The translations under genes and the position numbers were made by a program. A stretch of DNA of 64,000 bases from Isoetes taiwanensis. Its lineage: Eukaryota > Streptophyta > Lycopodiopsida > Isoetales > Isoetaceae. Below the pieces are notes generated by a model. That model did no database searches. It was not told the DNA's origin and saw only the letters and a program-made list of their open reading frames with translations. Below, piece after piece: positions 24,686 through 36,047 of this stretch. Location of the stretch: positions 1,965,454 to 2,029,453 of the forward strand of contig JAJEKV010000033.1 of assembly GCA_021234155.1 (NCBI GenBank). Reading direction: 5' to 3'. Every line of letters starts with the position of its first letter. Position 1 is the first letter of the stretch.

Positions 24686-26900
24686 TCAGAAGAAGTGCTT
24701 CTCCAAACCCTTAATGATCTCCTCCCATGTAGCTCCCATAGTAACATGGATGCCAACTGGAATCCCCAACAACCTGATGGCTTGTCCATGGGCAAGTAAT
24801 TTCCATGGATAATCGTGAACACATGCCAGAGCCGGATTATCCAAAATCCACAAAGCTGTACACTTCTGCCATCCCACAAGGATACCGGAAGCCAATAAAA
24901 AAGTATCTAAGAGCATTTTGGCAGTAGCAAGATTCTCAGCATTGGCGACTAGGAAGAGGAACGTGTCGTCTGCATATTGATTGCAAACCTCTTGTGTGCC
25001 GTCCTCCATTGCAAGACCATGGAGAAGTCCCTCTGTGGTTGCAACGGTAAATAACTGCGACAAAGCCTTCACAACAATTGTGAAAAGCAATGGGGCTAAA
25101 GGGCATCCCTGGCGAATACCACGACCGAGTGAAAAGGCATCTGACAGTTCACCATGGAATATAACAGTCGCCCGAGCAGAGATATGCAGCTTTATAATAT
25201 CTGATGTGAATTGTTCCCCAAATCCCAGTCTTACAAACATCGGCGCATGAATTCCCAGCTGACACTGTCATAAACCTTTGCAAAATCAAGCTTAAGGTAT
25301 ACAACTGGAAGGTTTTGCTTACGTACCCAATAAATTCCCTCGTAAGCAGCATCAACATTGTTCAAAATGCACCGTTTTGGAAGAAAACCTGACTGAGTTG
25401 TTGAGATGGATTCTGCCAAGATGTCCTTTACCCACTCTGCAAAAGCCTTTGATGGGCTGCCAGTCTGAAATAGTCTGAGGATCCTTGACCTTGGGGATGA
25501 GTGAGATGGCACATGTGTTTAGAATTCTATCCAAAGCAGTGGACCGTCGAAAGTCGCAGAAAGCATCATACACATCTGGCCCCAGCCATTCCCAATACTC
25601 CTGGAAGAACTCGATTGGCAAACCATCCAAACCTGGGCATTTGCCTCTTTTCAGTTCAAAGACTGCTGAACCTAAATCATCAGCTGTCATAGCTGCCTCT
25701 ATTGACTCGCGCTGTTCACCAGAGATGATGGGAGAAATCCTAGACAAAACAGCATCTCGCATTTCTGATTGAAAGGGAAGATGTTTCTCAGCAAAAACCA
25801 TCTGGAAGTGGTTATGCAGATGTTGCTTGAGTTCAGTCGGCTCTGTTAGCACTGAACCATTCGACAAAAGCAATGAGGACATGGTCGACATCATGCGACA
25901 CCTCTTAGCCGCACTGAAAAAGAAGCCCGTACAACAGTCTCCATCACGAAACCATTGCAAACCTGCCTTCATCTTTGCTTGTTGAATTTGCTCCTCCTCC
26001 AATGCTTGGATCTGTGCCAAAATATCACGATCATGAACACCTGGAAGACGCCCCTGTCGAGAATGGAGCAGGTCCTAATACAAGGTGTCCAATAAAGCAC
26101 GACTTGCTGCTGCAGACTCTCGACCCCACTGTTTGGCAAAACTTTTGACTGCCGCAATTGCATCCACTATTCCAGTTATGCCTCGACGTCGGCTGAAGGC
26201 AGTTGTCCAAGTATTCTTGCAACCTTCACGTTCAAGCGAAAACACGCACGTCCAGATCGCCGCTGTTGTAGGGGCTCGTCTGAAATGAATTGCGGATGGT
26301 GGTCTGAAACTGACTTATCTCTGAGACAGAACCGAAAGAGACTTGGACTGCATCTGCATTCCAATAAGCTCTATCCAACCGAGAGCTTGCGCGACCCCCA
26401 CCAACCTGACCATTGCACCAAGTAAAGGCACCTTCACCATCAATCTCTGAGAGGTGGCAGTCATGGAGTAGATGGAGCCACAACTGGCGTTCAAAACCAG
26501 ACACCACTGTAGAGGTCGCCCCCAACCGATCAGACTCCATTTCCACCATATTAAGATCCCCAACAAGAAGCCATGAAACGTGGCAGCCCAAGCTGAGTAT
26601 CTTTCCTCGCAAAGAGGCCCACAGTGAAGCTCTCTGATGGGGTCTGTTGTGGGCGTAAACATTAATTAGACCATGTTTAACCCCTTGTTCCTGCCATACA
26701 ATTAGGGCCCAACGACCAAAGCGATCAGCCTGAGTAAAGATGACTGGCAAGGAAGGAAGCCATGCTATCACGACCCCTGCACTGGCAGAATCAGCTGCTG
26801 CGACAAGGACATTAAACCTGCGACCAATCATGTCTGCAAGCTTGATACGTCTCTCTTACGACACTCGTGCTCTTGAAGACATACAAACTGAGCATCCAAT
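24686..26900 (-). pseudogene. LINE-b copy B ORF2 (EN and RT, truncated)
   Basis: On the minus strand the endonuclease (26900-26232) holds IGRRFNVLVAAADSASAGVV, GDLNMVEMESDRLG and SSRLDRAYWN. The RT follows: KRGKCPGLDGLPIEFFQEYW, LISLIPKVKDPQ-type block, LDFAKVYDSVSW, GIRQGCPLAPLLFTIV and the intact catalytic YADD box, then LLGIPVGIHV and GLEKHFF. It stops abruptly at 24686, so the thumb end and zinc knuckle are missing. Frameshifts occur near 26230, 25450 and 25240. Confidence 0.8.
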
Positions 26901-27179
26901 CTAGATAAGTAGAAAGAAATATGACTCCGTTTAAGGTGGGAGGAGGCCACCCCCTGAACATTCCATGAAACTAACTGCATTGATCTTGTGATGGGCTCAA
27001 TTCAGATGAGACCACTGGTGTCTCAAGGGGATTTGAGGATGTTTCCTGTGCATCTGGCATGGCAGTAACCTCATCAACCAAATCAGGCCACTGAAGTGGA
27101 TTAAAGCGACCACAGTGGGATCCAATGGGAGGGGCAATGCTATCCGAAGCAGGAACTGAGGGCTCATGCATAGGAATTA

Positions 27180-29089
27180 GATCCCTTAACTAATTTTCGT
27201 GGTTGACGAAGAGCCGGTGGATGTTTCGGTGGTGGGTGGATACCACGCCGATCAATGTCCATATACTGTCCACGAGCCTCTTCAATTTGCTCTTGCGATT
27301 TCTGGATTTCTGCCAGTCTCAACATTTGGTGATCCAGAGACTAAGGTGGGGGAGCTGCAACTGGAAGAGCGGGGAGGGGGGGAGGGGGCAGTCACAGGCA
27401 TAGGGATGTGAGAGATATCCATTGTGGTGGGAGCTGACCTAGGAGCATGGAGTGCCGGAGGAGCAGATGGAGGATCCTGTTGGTGAACCCTGCGATATTG
27501 AGCAAAGAGAGGGGCTTCGGGAAACATGAGAGCTAGCTCAGGACCATTCAACAAGGACAACTTAAACGGAAAGAACATGAGCCCGCTTTGGACAACAATT
27601 ATTTGAGGCAAATCACGATGAATGGGCCTTGTCACACAAACCTTGGTGATGCCATTGGTTATGGAGTGTTGCAAATGGAGTCCAATCTCAGTAGCAATGG
27701 CAGAAATGAACTTGGAATCCTGTAACTCTGGAGGAAAATCTTCAATAGCAAACCAGAAGGGGGCATGTAAGGCATCTGGCTTAGCTGGAAAGGATCCAGG
27801 AACATACTGCTGATAGAGCAAGAAGTGTTTCCAGAGAGGATCAACACCTCGTTCTATGAGTTGAGCAGCCGGCTCAGGAGATTCAAACATCAAACGAAAG
27901 CAGCGTTGATCTTTTGCCACAAGCTTGATAGATTGATAAGTAGGAAGCCCTAGCTTGTGAAGGTGCCCAGACAACCAAGATCCCACGCGCTTCAGATCCA
28001 AGAAAGGGCCAGTGAAGTAGCAGACCACAGAACATGCAACCAACTGCTCCACATGTCGTCGATGATCCTCATGGCTAATCTGCACCACTGGAGCCTCCTC
28101 ATAAAAGATTTCATCTGATGGGAGCTAGATATCCATAGCGTCTTGCTTGGCTTGTAATTGCTGGAGATAGGACACTCTTTCCTGTTATTATCCACCATGG
28201 TGGCAATGGCCTCTGAAACACGAGCCGAGGTGGCGGGAGTCGCCAGGCCGTTGCAAAGCCACTCAGAGGACCGCACACCTGTAACTCGAGCAACTGTGTC
28301 AGATGATCTCCAAGGTGTGGTCGATGCAGCTCGGCGGATGGAAGAGGATGTTGCCCCAGACTGCCATGAGGGAAGAGGGGGAAACTCCTCCTACCCTGAG
28401 GAACCTCTAACGTGTGTTGGACGTACACCAGTTTATGAAGGTTGCACCACTATCCGAGCACTACCTCTAGGAGTAGTCCGCACCAAGGAACTTCCAACCT
28501 GTGTTGGAGGTGCCACCCGTGCAACACTATTAGGTGCAATCTGTCCAGAGGAGCACTCTACATGCACATGAGGTAAAGAGGGTCTTGCCTGAACCCTAGA
28601 ACCTCCAACGAATATTGGAGGCGCTAATTGGCCAAAGCACACCACCTGATCCGAGGAACCTCCAACGTGCGTTGGAGGTGCGACACTCTCATAAGAGTTT
28701 TCCAATGGCACATATTCAACACGGCTTCTTCTAGTCTCACCAGACGTATGGGCAGCAATGCAAACTGTAGTTGCGGCAACTACAGTCGGAATAGAAACTG
28801 GAGCAAATAACTGAGAAGAGGAGAAAGATGGAGCTCCTGTCTCAATTGAGGTGGCCACACTTGTGCCATTAGAAGACATATTGGGCAACACTAAAGGATT
28901 GAGGTGCACAAAAGAAACAAAACTCTCAGGAGCTGAAAGAGCACCCTCGCGAGCCATTTTATGTGCATCACATACACTTATTCTGGGAGAGTCTGCAGCA
29001 TATTCTTTGCCAATTCCACCATGAACTATGGTAGAAGCACCAGAAGCACTTTTTGGTGGGCTGCGACTGGATCCTGTCATCTCCACCAA
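27180..29089 (-). pseudogene. LINE-b copy B ORF1
   Basis: The N-terminal frame (29089-28433) starts MVEMTGSSRSPPKSASGAS and contains loose repeats of APPTHVGGSS type. After frameshifts and stops, the second frame (28088-27282) carries the conserved RNA-binding-like region: ISHEDHRRHVEQLVACSVVC, PLWKHFLLYQQYVPGSF, FAIEDFPPELQDSKFISAI. A proline/serine-rich tail follows. The conserved region resembles DUF4283-type ORF1 proteins of plant L1s, which coat the LINE RNA. The 5' UTR runs from 29090 to 29501. Confidence 0.65.
28404..28686. repeat. Four palindromic repeats in LINE-b ORF1
   Basis: A CCTCCAAC-n4-GTTGGAGG type palindrome recurs near 28404, 28491, 28606 and 28661. The last is nearly perfect and others carry one or a few changes. 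In the LINE RNA each would form a stem of about 8 bp. Confidence 0.6.
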
Positions 29090-29501
29090 GAGAGGAGGGC
29101 CGAAGTTTCAGAGCTGAACTGTCTTTCCCAACAGGCCAATCTCTGAAAAGGTTAAGCACCACTGGATGGAGTGCTCAAAGGGCTTTCCAACAAGCCCAAA
29201 CACGCCCAAAACTGCCACCAGATGCAGAAGTTATGGCCAAAAGAAAACTGCAGCCAAACCCTAGCACCAGCAAAAAAGGGCCGGAACTGTCAGGCGGATT
29301 CCTTCGACCAAAACAGAGGAAACAACATATAAATCATACACCGACAGAAAGCTCGTTCGATGCTTTCCAACGAGCCTAAGAACACCTGAATCTGACACCG
29401 GAATCCGGAGTTATGAGCAAAAGAGCAGGGCTGAAACCTTAAGCGCCATCATGAGCGCCTTCTAGTTGTCCACCTGCAACACTAACAGGCTATTGGTCGA
29501 T

Positions 29502-29515
29502 TTACTTTAGTAATG
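29502..29515. repeat. Target-site duplication, right copy (LINE-b)
   Basis: Second GATTTACTTTAGTA, directly after the 5' end of copy B. It marks the far border of the whole complex. Confidence 0.8.
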
Positions 29516-31298
29516 AAACTATTTGTTGATCATAACCTTGATATTTGGATTAAACTTTATAGCATTAAATTCAAATATGTTTTCTATGTTTATTCTAGAT
29601 TTATGCCTTGAGATATGACTTTGAAAAATCACATTCTCAAAATGTCCCATGTCATGAAATCAATGCAAAAAAGTTCAAAGCAAAATATGGAAGTTTATGA
29701 CTATAAAAAGTCAAGTTAGACTGCTATGTGCAGTTCCACTTGCAGACCATTATTGATCCACAGGATTGGAAGTTCAAAAATCAATAGAGACAACATCTTA
29801 ATCAATTTTGATCTCAACTTTAGAACATAGTTTATGCATACAATTCTCTATAGGATAAAATTAATTGGTTAAATGAGCTTGCATAATTTGAGGGCAATGT
29901 TTAAGCACAAACAACTGTGAATTTATGGGGTACTTATTCATTAATTGAATCTACGTGGACTTCCACTCACACCTTTCAAAGATTATGTTATCAAATGTAA
30001 GAAACCATGGTATCATTATGGGGACAAAATAGATAGGACTAGTGAGAGATATATGCTCTATATAATTGGTCTAGTTATGGACCATAAATAGTTCATGCTT
30101 AATTATATTTGTATTTTTCAAATAATATGTTATTTCAATATGAAAATAGAGAGTTATATTACAAAGGAAGGCCCGCATTCATGAAAAATATAGTGTACAT
30201 AAAAGATGACCTACTTGTAACATTATCCTACTAAAACTCTAATGATTTGTAGCAGCAATGGATATACCAGTTTTATACTAGTAGAAAATAACCATGTTTC
30301 TCCGTATGTTTTTACAAGAAAGCCACACAACTTACATAAGGGACCTATATATATATGTCCCTTGTCATATTTTGAACCATTTGGAAGGCTTATTTGGAGA
30401 AATATAGCATGCTCTCTACAAAGGTAATATGATTTAATTTTCGATTCTTATACTTAAACTTCATGATCTTCACTTTCATTCATCAATAAACATCACTAGC
30501 TAGTAAGTGATGAGTTTTTAGCCCATAATTTTGAAATTAACTCAAATTTTCAGCCTCTAATGTGTTAATCCTATGGTTGTACATCATCTTTAAATCTAGT
30601 TAATTGCATGGTTAAACCCTAATGACACTATATGCAAGTTGATAGAGTAATTTTCTATGTAGATCTAAGAAGAATGCAATATTTGTTACCCTTGTGATAC
30701 TTACAGGTGGTGATTTTGGAGCATTTTAACATAAAATTTTGTCCTAAATTCTGTATAGGAATTTCTCTTTTAGATTTTGAAGTTGATATAACTTATGAAC
30801 ACTCCAAAAAAACATAAGATTGTACTTCATATAGTTAAGAACCCATGGCCACAAGAACTAAGCCAAAACTCGTAATAATAAGAGAGAAATAATTCCTAAA
30901 CTGCAAGCAGCATTTTTGAACAAAATAGGGTTTGCCGGCTTCCGCAGATGTTAGATGATAGCAACCAAAACTGAGAACATACAAATCAATGTGTTCTATC
31001 ATAAATAGACAAATACTTCCAATTTCAGCAAGATTTAGGCCTGTTTATGCCAGGAAAATCCAATAATGCAGTTCTGGACTATTGCAGAAACTGTTAAATT
31101 CTCTAATATTTGAACAATCACTACAACATATAGGGAAGTTCATTGGTCTTGAAATTCTCAAAGTCATTAAGAATCAAGTAAAGATTGATATGGTGGCGAT
31201 ATATCGCGAAATCGAAACTTCTATTTTCAGATATACTGGTTAAGTGGCAGTGGGTAAACTGGACCAATTCTGGTCCATGGACCAGGAATGGTCCCTGG
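29516..31298. other. Right arm of the TTAA element
   Basis: AT-rich non-coding DNA of the TIR element. It contains degenerate copies of blocks seen in the left arm (16985-17843), for example ATGAAA-CAATGCAAAAA and ATTTTGATCTCAA-TTTAG. No transposase ORF is present. Confidence 0.55.
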
Positions 31299-31315
31299 GA
31301 CCACTCTAGTGTTAA
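31242..31315. repeat. Right TIR with subterminal GGACCA/TGGTCC array
   Basis: From the inside out: GGACCA-ATTC-TGGTCC, the palindrome TGGTCCATGGACCA, GGACCA-GGAA-TGGTCC, GGTCC-CT-GGGACC, then the TIR and TTAA. The same words occur next to the left TIR, but the two arrays are asymmetric. Confidence 0.75.
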
Positions 31316-33237
31316 GGGTCTTGCTGCCTACAGGATGGGATTCTTCCACCCAATATTTGATTAGCTTCAGAGCTGGTGAGGGAAGTGTTGCATATATAGC
31401 CCTGTAGATTATATTAGCAGCAAGTGCTTGGGCCTGAAGAAACAGGTCCTTACAGCTAAGGCCACCTTGCTTTCTGGGTTTGACAAGATCTGCCCAGGCC
31501 ACTTTATGCTTACCCTGCCAGATAAATTTCCTAATTGATGTTTCTATTTGATTGTAGGAGTTCTTATCTGCCACAATAGCTAAGGAAAAGTAAACATGTG
31601 TGCTTGCTATAACTGAATTAGCTATCTCCACTCTTCCAGCAAGAGACAAAGTGGAGGGGTATAGCAAAAGCTTCCTCTTAATCCTGGTAACTATGGGCTC
31701 CCACAGACCTTGAATAGTACTGTTAAGTGCTAGAGGTATCCCCAGAATTTTGGTGGCAGCATCCTTTTTGAGCACCTGAATATCTAGCATATTGGTGGTC
31801 AGGGTATCCAGCAAAATTGCACATTTAGCTCTGTTCAACCATACACTAGATACTTGTCCAAATCTATCCATAGCATCAAGGAAAATTCTCAAATTATTGT
31901 CCCCATCCTTAAGAAAAACAAAAGTGTCATCTGCATATTGCATGATGACGAAGCTGCCCTGATCTTTTGGGAGAGTTAGACAATTAATCAACTTCTGAGC
32001 ATGCAGATGGAGGGCTAATTTTGTAAGAATCTCAGCTACTATCAGGAATAGATAAGGTGCCAGAGGGCAGCCTTGCCTTACCCCCCTCCTGCATTGAAAA
32101 AGTTTAGTAGGGGTCCCGTTTATTAGTAAAGCCGAGGCAGCTGTAGCATTGAAGCTCCATACTTTATTGTAGATCGTCTCAGAAAAACCTAGGTGAGTCA
32201 TTTCTTTCTCAAGGAACTGCCAACTAATTGTGTCATATGCACGTTTGAAGTCCAGTTTTAGCAGCATACACCTTTGGTTTGAGAGCTTGTTCCAGTGTAA
32301 TCCTTCTGAGGCCCCTAGATAGTTGTCCAGGATGCTTCTAGTAGGTAAGAAAGCAGATCGTCAGGGGTTTATCACCTTTTGTAGCTCAGGGCATAACCTA
32401 TCAGCCAAAATTTTGGCTAAAACCTTGTAGGTTGTATTGGTTAATGAAATGGGCCTCCAATCCCCCAGGGATTCTGGGTTTTCTACCTTAGGAATCAAGG
32501 CAATGTGTCCTGCATTGATAGCTGGGGCTAGTTTACTTACATTCCATGCTCCTTGAAGAAAGATGGTTAGATCATCTTTCATGATCTCCCAGAATTCAAG
32601 GTAGAACTCTGGGGGGAGACCATCTGGCCCAGGGCTTTTCCCTACTGCCAAGGATTTTAGAGTGTCCCAGATTTCTCTTTGTGAGGAACAGTAAGGAGGT
32701 TGTCCTCCTTTATCTGGTGAGTAGCAGGGGGGATATCCTTAAAGAAGGCATGCAGAATATCTTCTTGCGGGCTTCTTGCACTGGGTGGTTATAAAAAATG
32801 CAGGAGTACTCCTTGTGGAAGTACTCTTCAATGTCCTTCTGCTTATCAATGATGGTACCCTGTGAAGATTTGACCTTTGTGATACCATTATTGCATATCC
32901 TGTTCTTGGCAGCCCTAAAGAAATATGCTGAGCTGCCTTTGTCCATGCAATTAATGTACTTGCACCTGCTTTTAATGGACAAGGATCTAGCCTCCTCTTC
33001 CTCAATTTGTTTGACTTTATTTTCCAACTCCAACTCCTTCCTTTGAAGACTTTGATTATCTTTATCCACAAAGAGGGATGATTTTATCTCTCTCATCTGT
33101 TTATAAACTTCATACTTCTGTTGTTTTCTTTTTATGAACCACTCTTTACCCCATGACTTTATCCAACATTTGACCTGTTTCATCTTACTCAGAAATAAAT
33201 TGATGGAACCTGTGCTGTTGACTTTGGGGAGAGTTTT
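31312..33237 (-). pseudogene. LINE-a ORF2 reverse transcriptase part
   Basis: From 33237 down the minus strand reads a lysine/glutamate-rich coiled linker, SSAYFFRAAKNR, then after one break GKSPGPDGLPPEFYLEFWEI, HIALIPKVENPESLGDWRPI, a stop between INP and RSAFLPTRSIL, then LKLDFKRAYDTISWQFLE, RRGVRQGCPLAPYLFLIVAE, the intact catalytic QYADDTFVFL and KILGIPLALN. The stop at 32358-32360 (TGA) and a frame break near 32700 disable it. The frame runs into TTAA at 31312 and continues at 16971. Confidence 0.85.
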
Positions 33238-33824
33238 TGTAATCCAACTGAATGGACCAAACCCCAAGCTGAGCAGAATGCAAAATATATGCATCAGGCT
33301 GCGCCACACTCTACCACCAAATAGATTAAACGCAAATTGCAGATGAAGAATGGAACGAGAGATCAAAGACACCTCAATTGCACAACCAAATCATAATCTA
33401 GATAATCTGGAGGTTCATCCTCCTCTTCGTTATTTATTTCTTCCATGGAACACTCTATTATAATAGATCTCCTTCAAGGCACAAGAGTGAGAGAGCCCGC
33501 ATGAGAAGACGTACCCCTCCTCTTAAATTTACACATCAAATCTCCTCCATTCATCCTTAAGCAATCTCCACCATTAGATCTCCAATAACTTACATGTCTC
33601 ATAGGATTGCGCCACCTCACCCCCATGATTTAACCATTGAAGAGGACTTTTATACACCTTCAAGTCCATAAGTTCAACTTCAATACATCATAAATGCTTC
33701 ATCCCCAATATTTTCACATTTTTTACATTTTCTCCATATTACACCCATATTATTCTCCATTTTTGCACACATTTCACCAATTTAGGCACATCATGAAAAA
33801 ATAGTCAAGAAAAAACGCACAACA
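33238..33824 (-). repeat. LTR of non-autonomous element (3' LTR in sense)
   Basis: Bounded by TG and CA, 587 bp, about 99% identical to 35456-36042. Confidence 0.85.
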
Positions 33825-35455
33825 TTATTCCCCCCCAAGATTATTCATCGTCCCGATGAATTATTCAAAAATCTTTTCTTCGATCTTCATGTCTTCAACT
33901 TGGTCCTCTAAATAGCATCACAACTTAACAAAAATCCAATGTCCAAATGTCTTCAAGCCTTCAAAAACATCTATAGAAGTCTGCCAAGGAAAAAAAAATA
34001 CTAAAAACTTCTAACATCACTTCATCTTCATCAATTATAGGGTGGCAAGTCTAATCCAGGTCAGTGGCACCCTCGCTCTACTGCCCGAAATGACGCTCTA
34101 TCCCCTTCACAACACTTATAATTTTTCATCACATTTTACATAGGTCATGAGATGCTGCTGCCTTTCTAGGTCAGCACATCCATCATGCCATCCATAATCA
34201 CTTAAATAAAAAATAAAACTTGTACAACTTCATTTGATAGTTTGAATTCTTGAAAAAACTTGGAAATTAGATCCAATTGAATTGCAAAAGCATAAACACT
34301 AACCACATAATCTTGATCTTCATAATATGGTGTTTGACTTGAATAAGCTTGTTGGAGAATAGTCTTCTCTAAATAATGATGGTCTTCAAAAATATTAAAA
34401 CTTCAAACAAAGGTTGATTCTTCAAAGGGACTTCAATTCTTCTTAACACATGGGAATATGTTTTGGGCACATATACTTGCATAAATAATATCATCAAGTG
34501 CAATATTGGGACTGCTAAAATATGAACTTGGTCTGGATTCGAACAATAAACCTCGCATTTGCTAGGCCACATCCCCAATTACTCTTTTATAAATTTTCTC
34601 CTATCTTTTTTTTCTATTAAAGAGCTTTTACTTCCTTTTTTCTTTTTTTCTTTTTATTTTTCTTCCTCTTTTCTCTGCTGTGCGCGCGGACAGGGCCGTT
34701 AGGTTATGGTAGGATGCATCACCTGATCTTAGATATGGCGGAAGGATAGTAGGCATGGTTTAGAGTTTCAGCCGGGATCATGGGCAAAAGATGAGCCGAA
34801 TTGGGTAGTGGCGGAAAGCAAAGCGAGAACATGACTATGGCAACATATATATATCATTAGAACGGCGGAAGCGACGAGACCTCTCAATTTTCCTTCCTCC
34901 TCCTATTCTTTTTCTTTCTCCCTCTTGGTTTTGGCGGTTAAGGTATGTTGCGAAGCTTTTCACAGTACCAAAGTGGTTGAAGCATAGGAAGGAAAGGCAA
35001 CCGAGCTTTTTTTTTCAGGGCTATGGCATAGATTAAGTGGAAAAGCTTTCGGTTAGAAGCAGAATGGTTGGGCAGATGATTTTAGCGGACTAGATAGATG
35101 AAGCAATAGCATTAAGATTTATTTTGCACAGAGATATATACAAGCATTTGTTTATGAGAATATGGATGCTGAATGAACCTTACAGTTTTCTTCTTCTGTT
35201 TACAGTAGAAATCCACAACAAGATTTAAGCATTCACAGGCATTCTGTTCAAGCTTTACTGGCCAGGCAAAGAAGAAATAGAAGCCTTTTCATCCAAAATT
35301 ATTTTGCAAGTACATTCAAAAACCAGATCCATACCTCGGAAATTAATCCTTGTTCTGCACAGATGGTCCATCTCAGATCTGCATCTCTATGTGACAATTT
35401 ATTTGAAGATATCATGCTGATAGAATGCTGCTATTCTCGGAATGCCCCCCACTTA

Positions 35456-36042
35456 TGTAATCCAACTGAATGGACCAAACCCCAAGCTGAGCAGAATGCA
35501 AAATATATGCATCAGGCTGCGCCACACTCTACCAGCAAATAGATTAAACGCAAATTGCAGATGAAAAATGGAACGAGAGATCAAAGACACCTCAATTGCA
35601 CAACCAAATCATAATCTAGATAATCTGGAGGTTCATCCTCCTCTTCATTATTTATTTCTTCCATGGAACACTCTATTATAATAGATCTCCTTCAAGGCAC
35701 AAGAGTGAGAGAGCCCGCATGAGAAGACGTACCCCTCCTCTTAAACTTACACATCAAATCTCCTCCATTCATCCTTAAGCAATCTCCACCATTAGATCTC
35801 CAATAACTTACATGTCTCCTAGGATTGCGCCACCTCACCCCCATGATTTAACCATTGAAGAGGACTTTTATACACCTTCAAGTCCATAAGTTCAACTTCA
35901 ATACATCATAAATGCTTCATCCCCAATATTTTCACATTTTTTACATTTTCTCCATATTACACCCATATTATTCTCCATTTTTGCACACATTTCACCAATT
36001 TAGGCACATCATGAAAAAATAGTCAAGAAAAAACGCACAACA
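35456..36042 (-). repeat. LTR of non-autonomous element (5' LTR in sense)
   Basis: Same length and ends as the LTR at 33238, followed on the plus strand by the GTTTT duplication. Confidence 0.85.
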
Positions 36043-36047
36043 GTTTT

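Larger units (their letters stand above)
17858..29501 (-). mobile_element. LINE-b complex: two partial L1 copies in one TSD
   Basis: A 14-bp duplication, GATTTACTTTAGTA, lies just left of an A/T tail (17844-17857) and again at 29502-29515. Between them are copy A (17858-22963, 3' end to ORF1, with a 5' inversion), 1.7 kb of unassigned DNA (22964-24685), and copy B (24686-29501, RT to 5' end). A and B overlap over ORF1, EN and part of RT, at roughly 93% identity in the stretch I compared by eye, so they are different copies. One TSD pair for the whole suggests a single compound insertion by template switching, or an original LINE later enlarged by recombination or a nested event. Confidence 0.65.
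16972..31311. mobile_element. TTAA-flanked TIR DNA transposon (piggyBac-like), non-autonomous
   Basis: The insertion begins CACTAGAGTGGTC (16972-16984) and ends with its exact inverse GACCACTCTAGTG (31299-31311). TTAA flanks both sides (16968-16971 and 31312-31315). With one TTAA kept, the interrupted LINE-a frame is restored without loss or gain of a base. TTAA targeting and TTAACACT ends are typical of the piggyBac superfamily. The CACTA start recalls CACTA/CMC elements, but those make 2-4 bp duplications that are not specifically TTAA, and Sola3 elements also use TTAA. After removing the nested LINE-b complex the element is about 2.7 kb and shows no transposase ORF. Loose internal repeats built on TGGTCCAT-GGTCCATTT-AAAATCAAT fill it. 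Confidence 0.8.
33238..36042 (-). mobile_element. Non-autonomous LTR retrotransposon (2.8 kb)
   Basis: Two 587-bp LTRs enclose 1.63 kb without gag or pol. The flanks show a 5-bp duplication, GTTTT (33233-33237 and 36043-36047). On the minus strand a G-rich purine tract precedes the LTR beginning TGTTGTGCG, and a TGGGGGGC segment lies 4 nt after the other LTR and could act as primer site, so the minus strand is the likely sense strand. I counted about five base differences between the LTRs (under 1%), so the insertion is recent. It belongs to the TRIM/LARD class and must use another element's proteins. Confidence 0.85.

Noticed and set aside
16972-31311. CACTA (En/Spm) element because of the CACTA terminus and 13-bp TIR
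   Set aside because: The flanking 3 bp differ (TAA versus TTA), whereas TTAA fits exactly on both sides and restores the host frame. Kept as the second choice.
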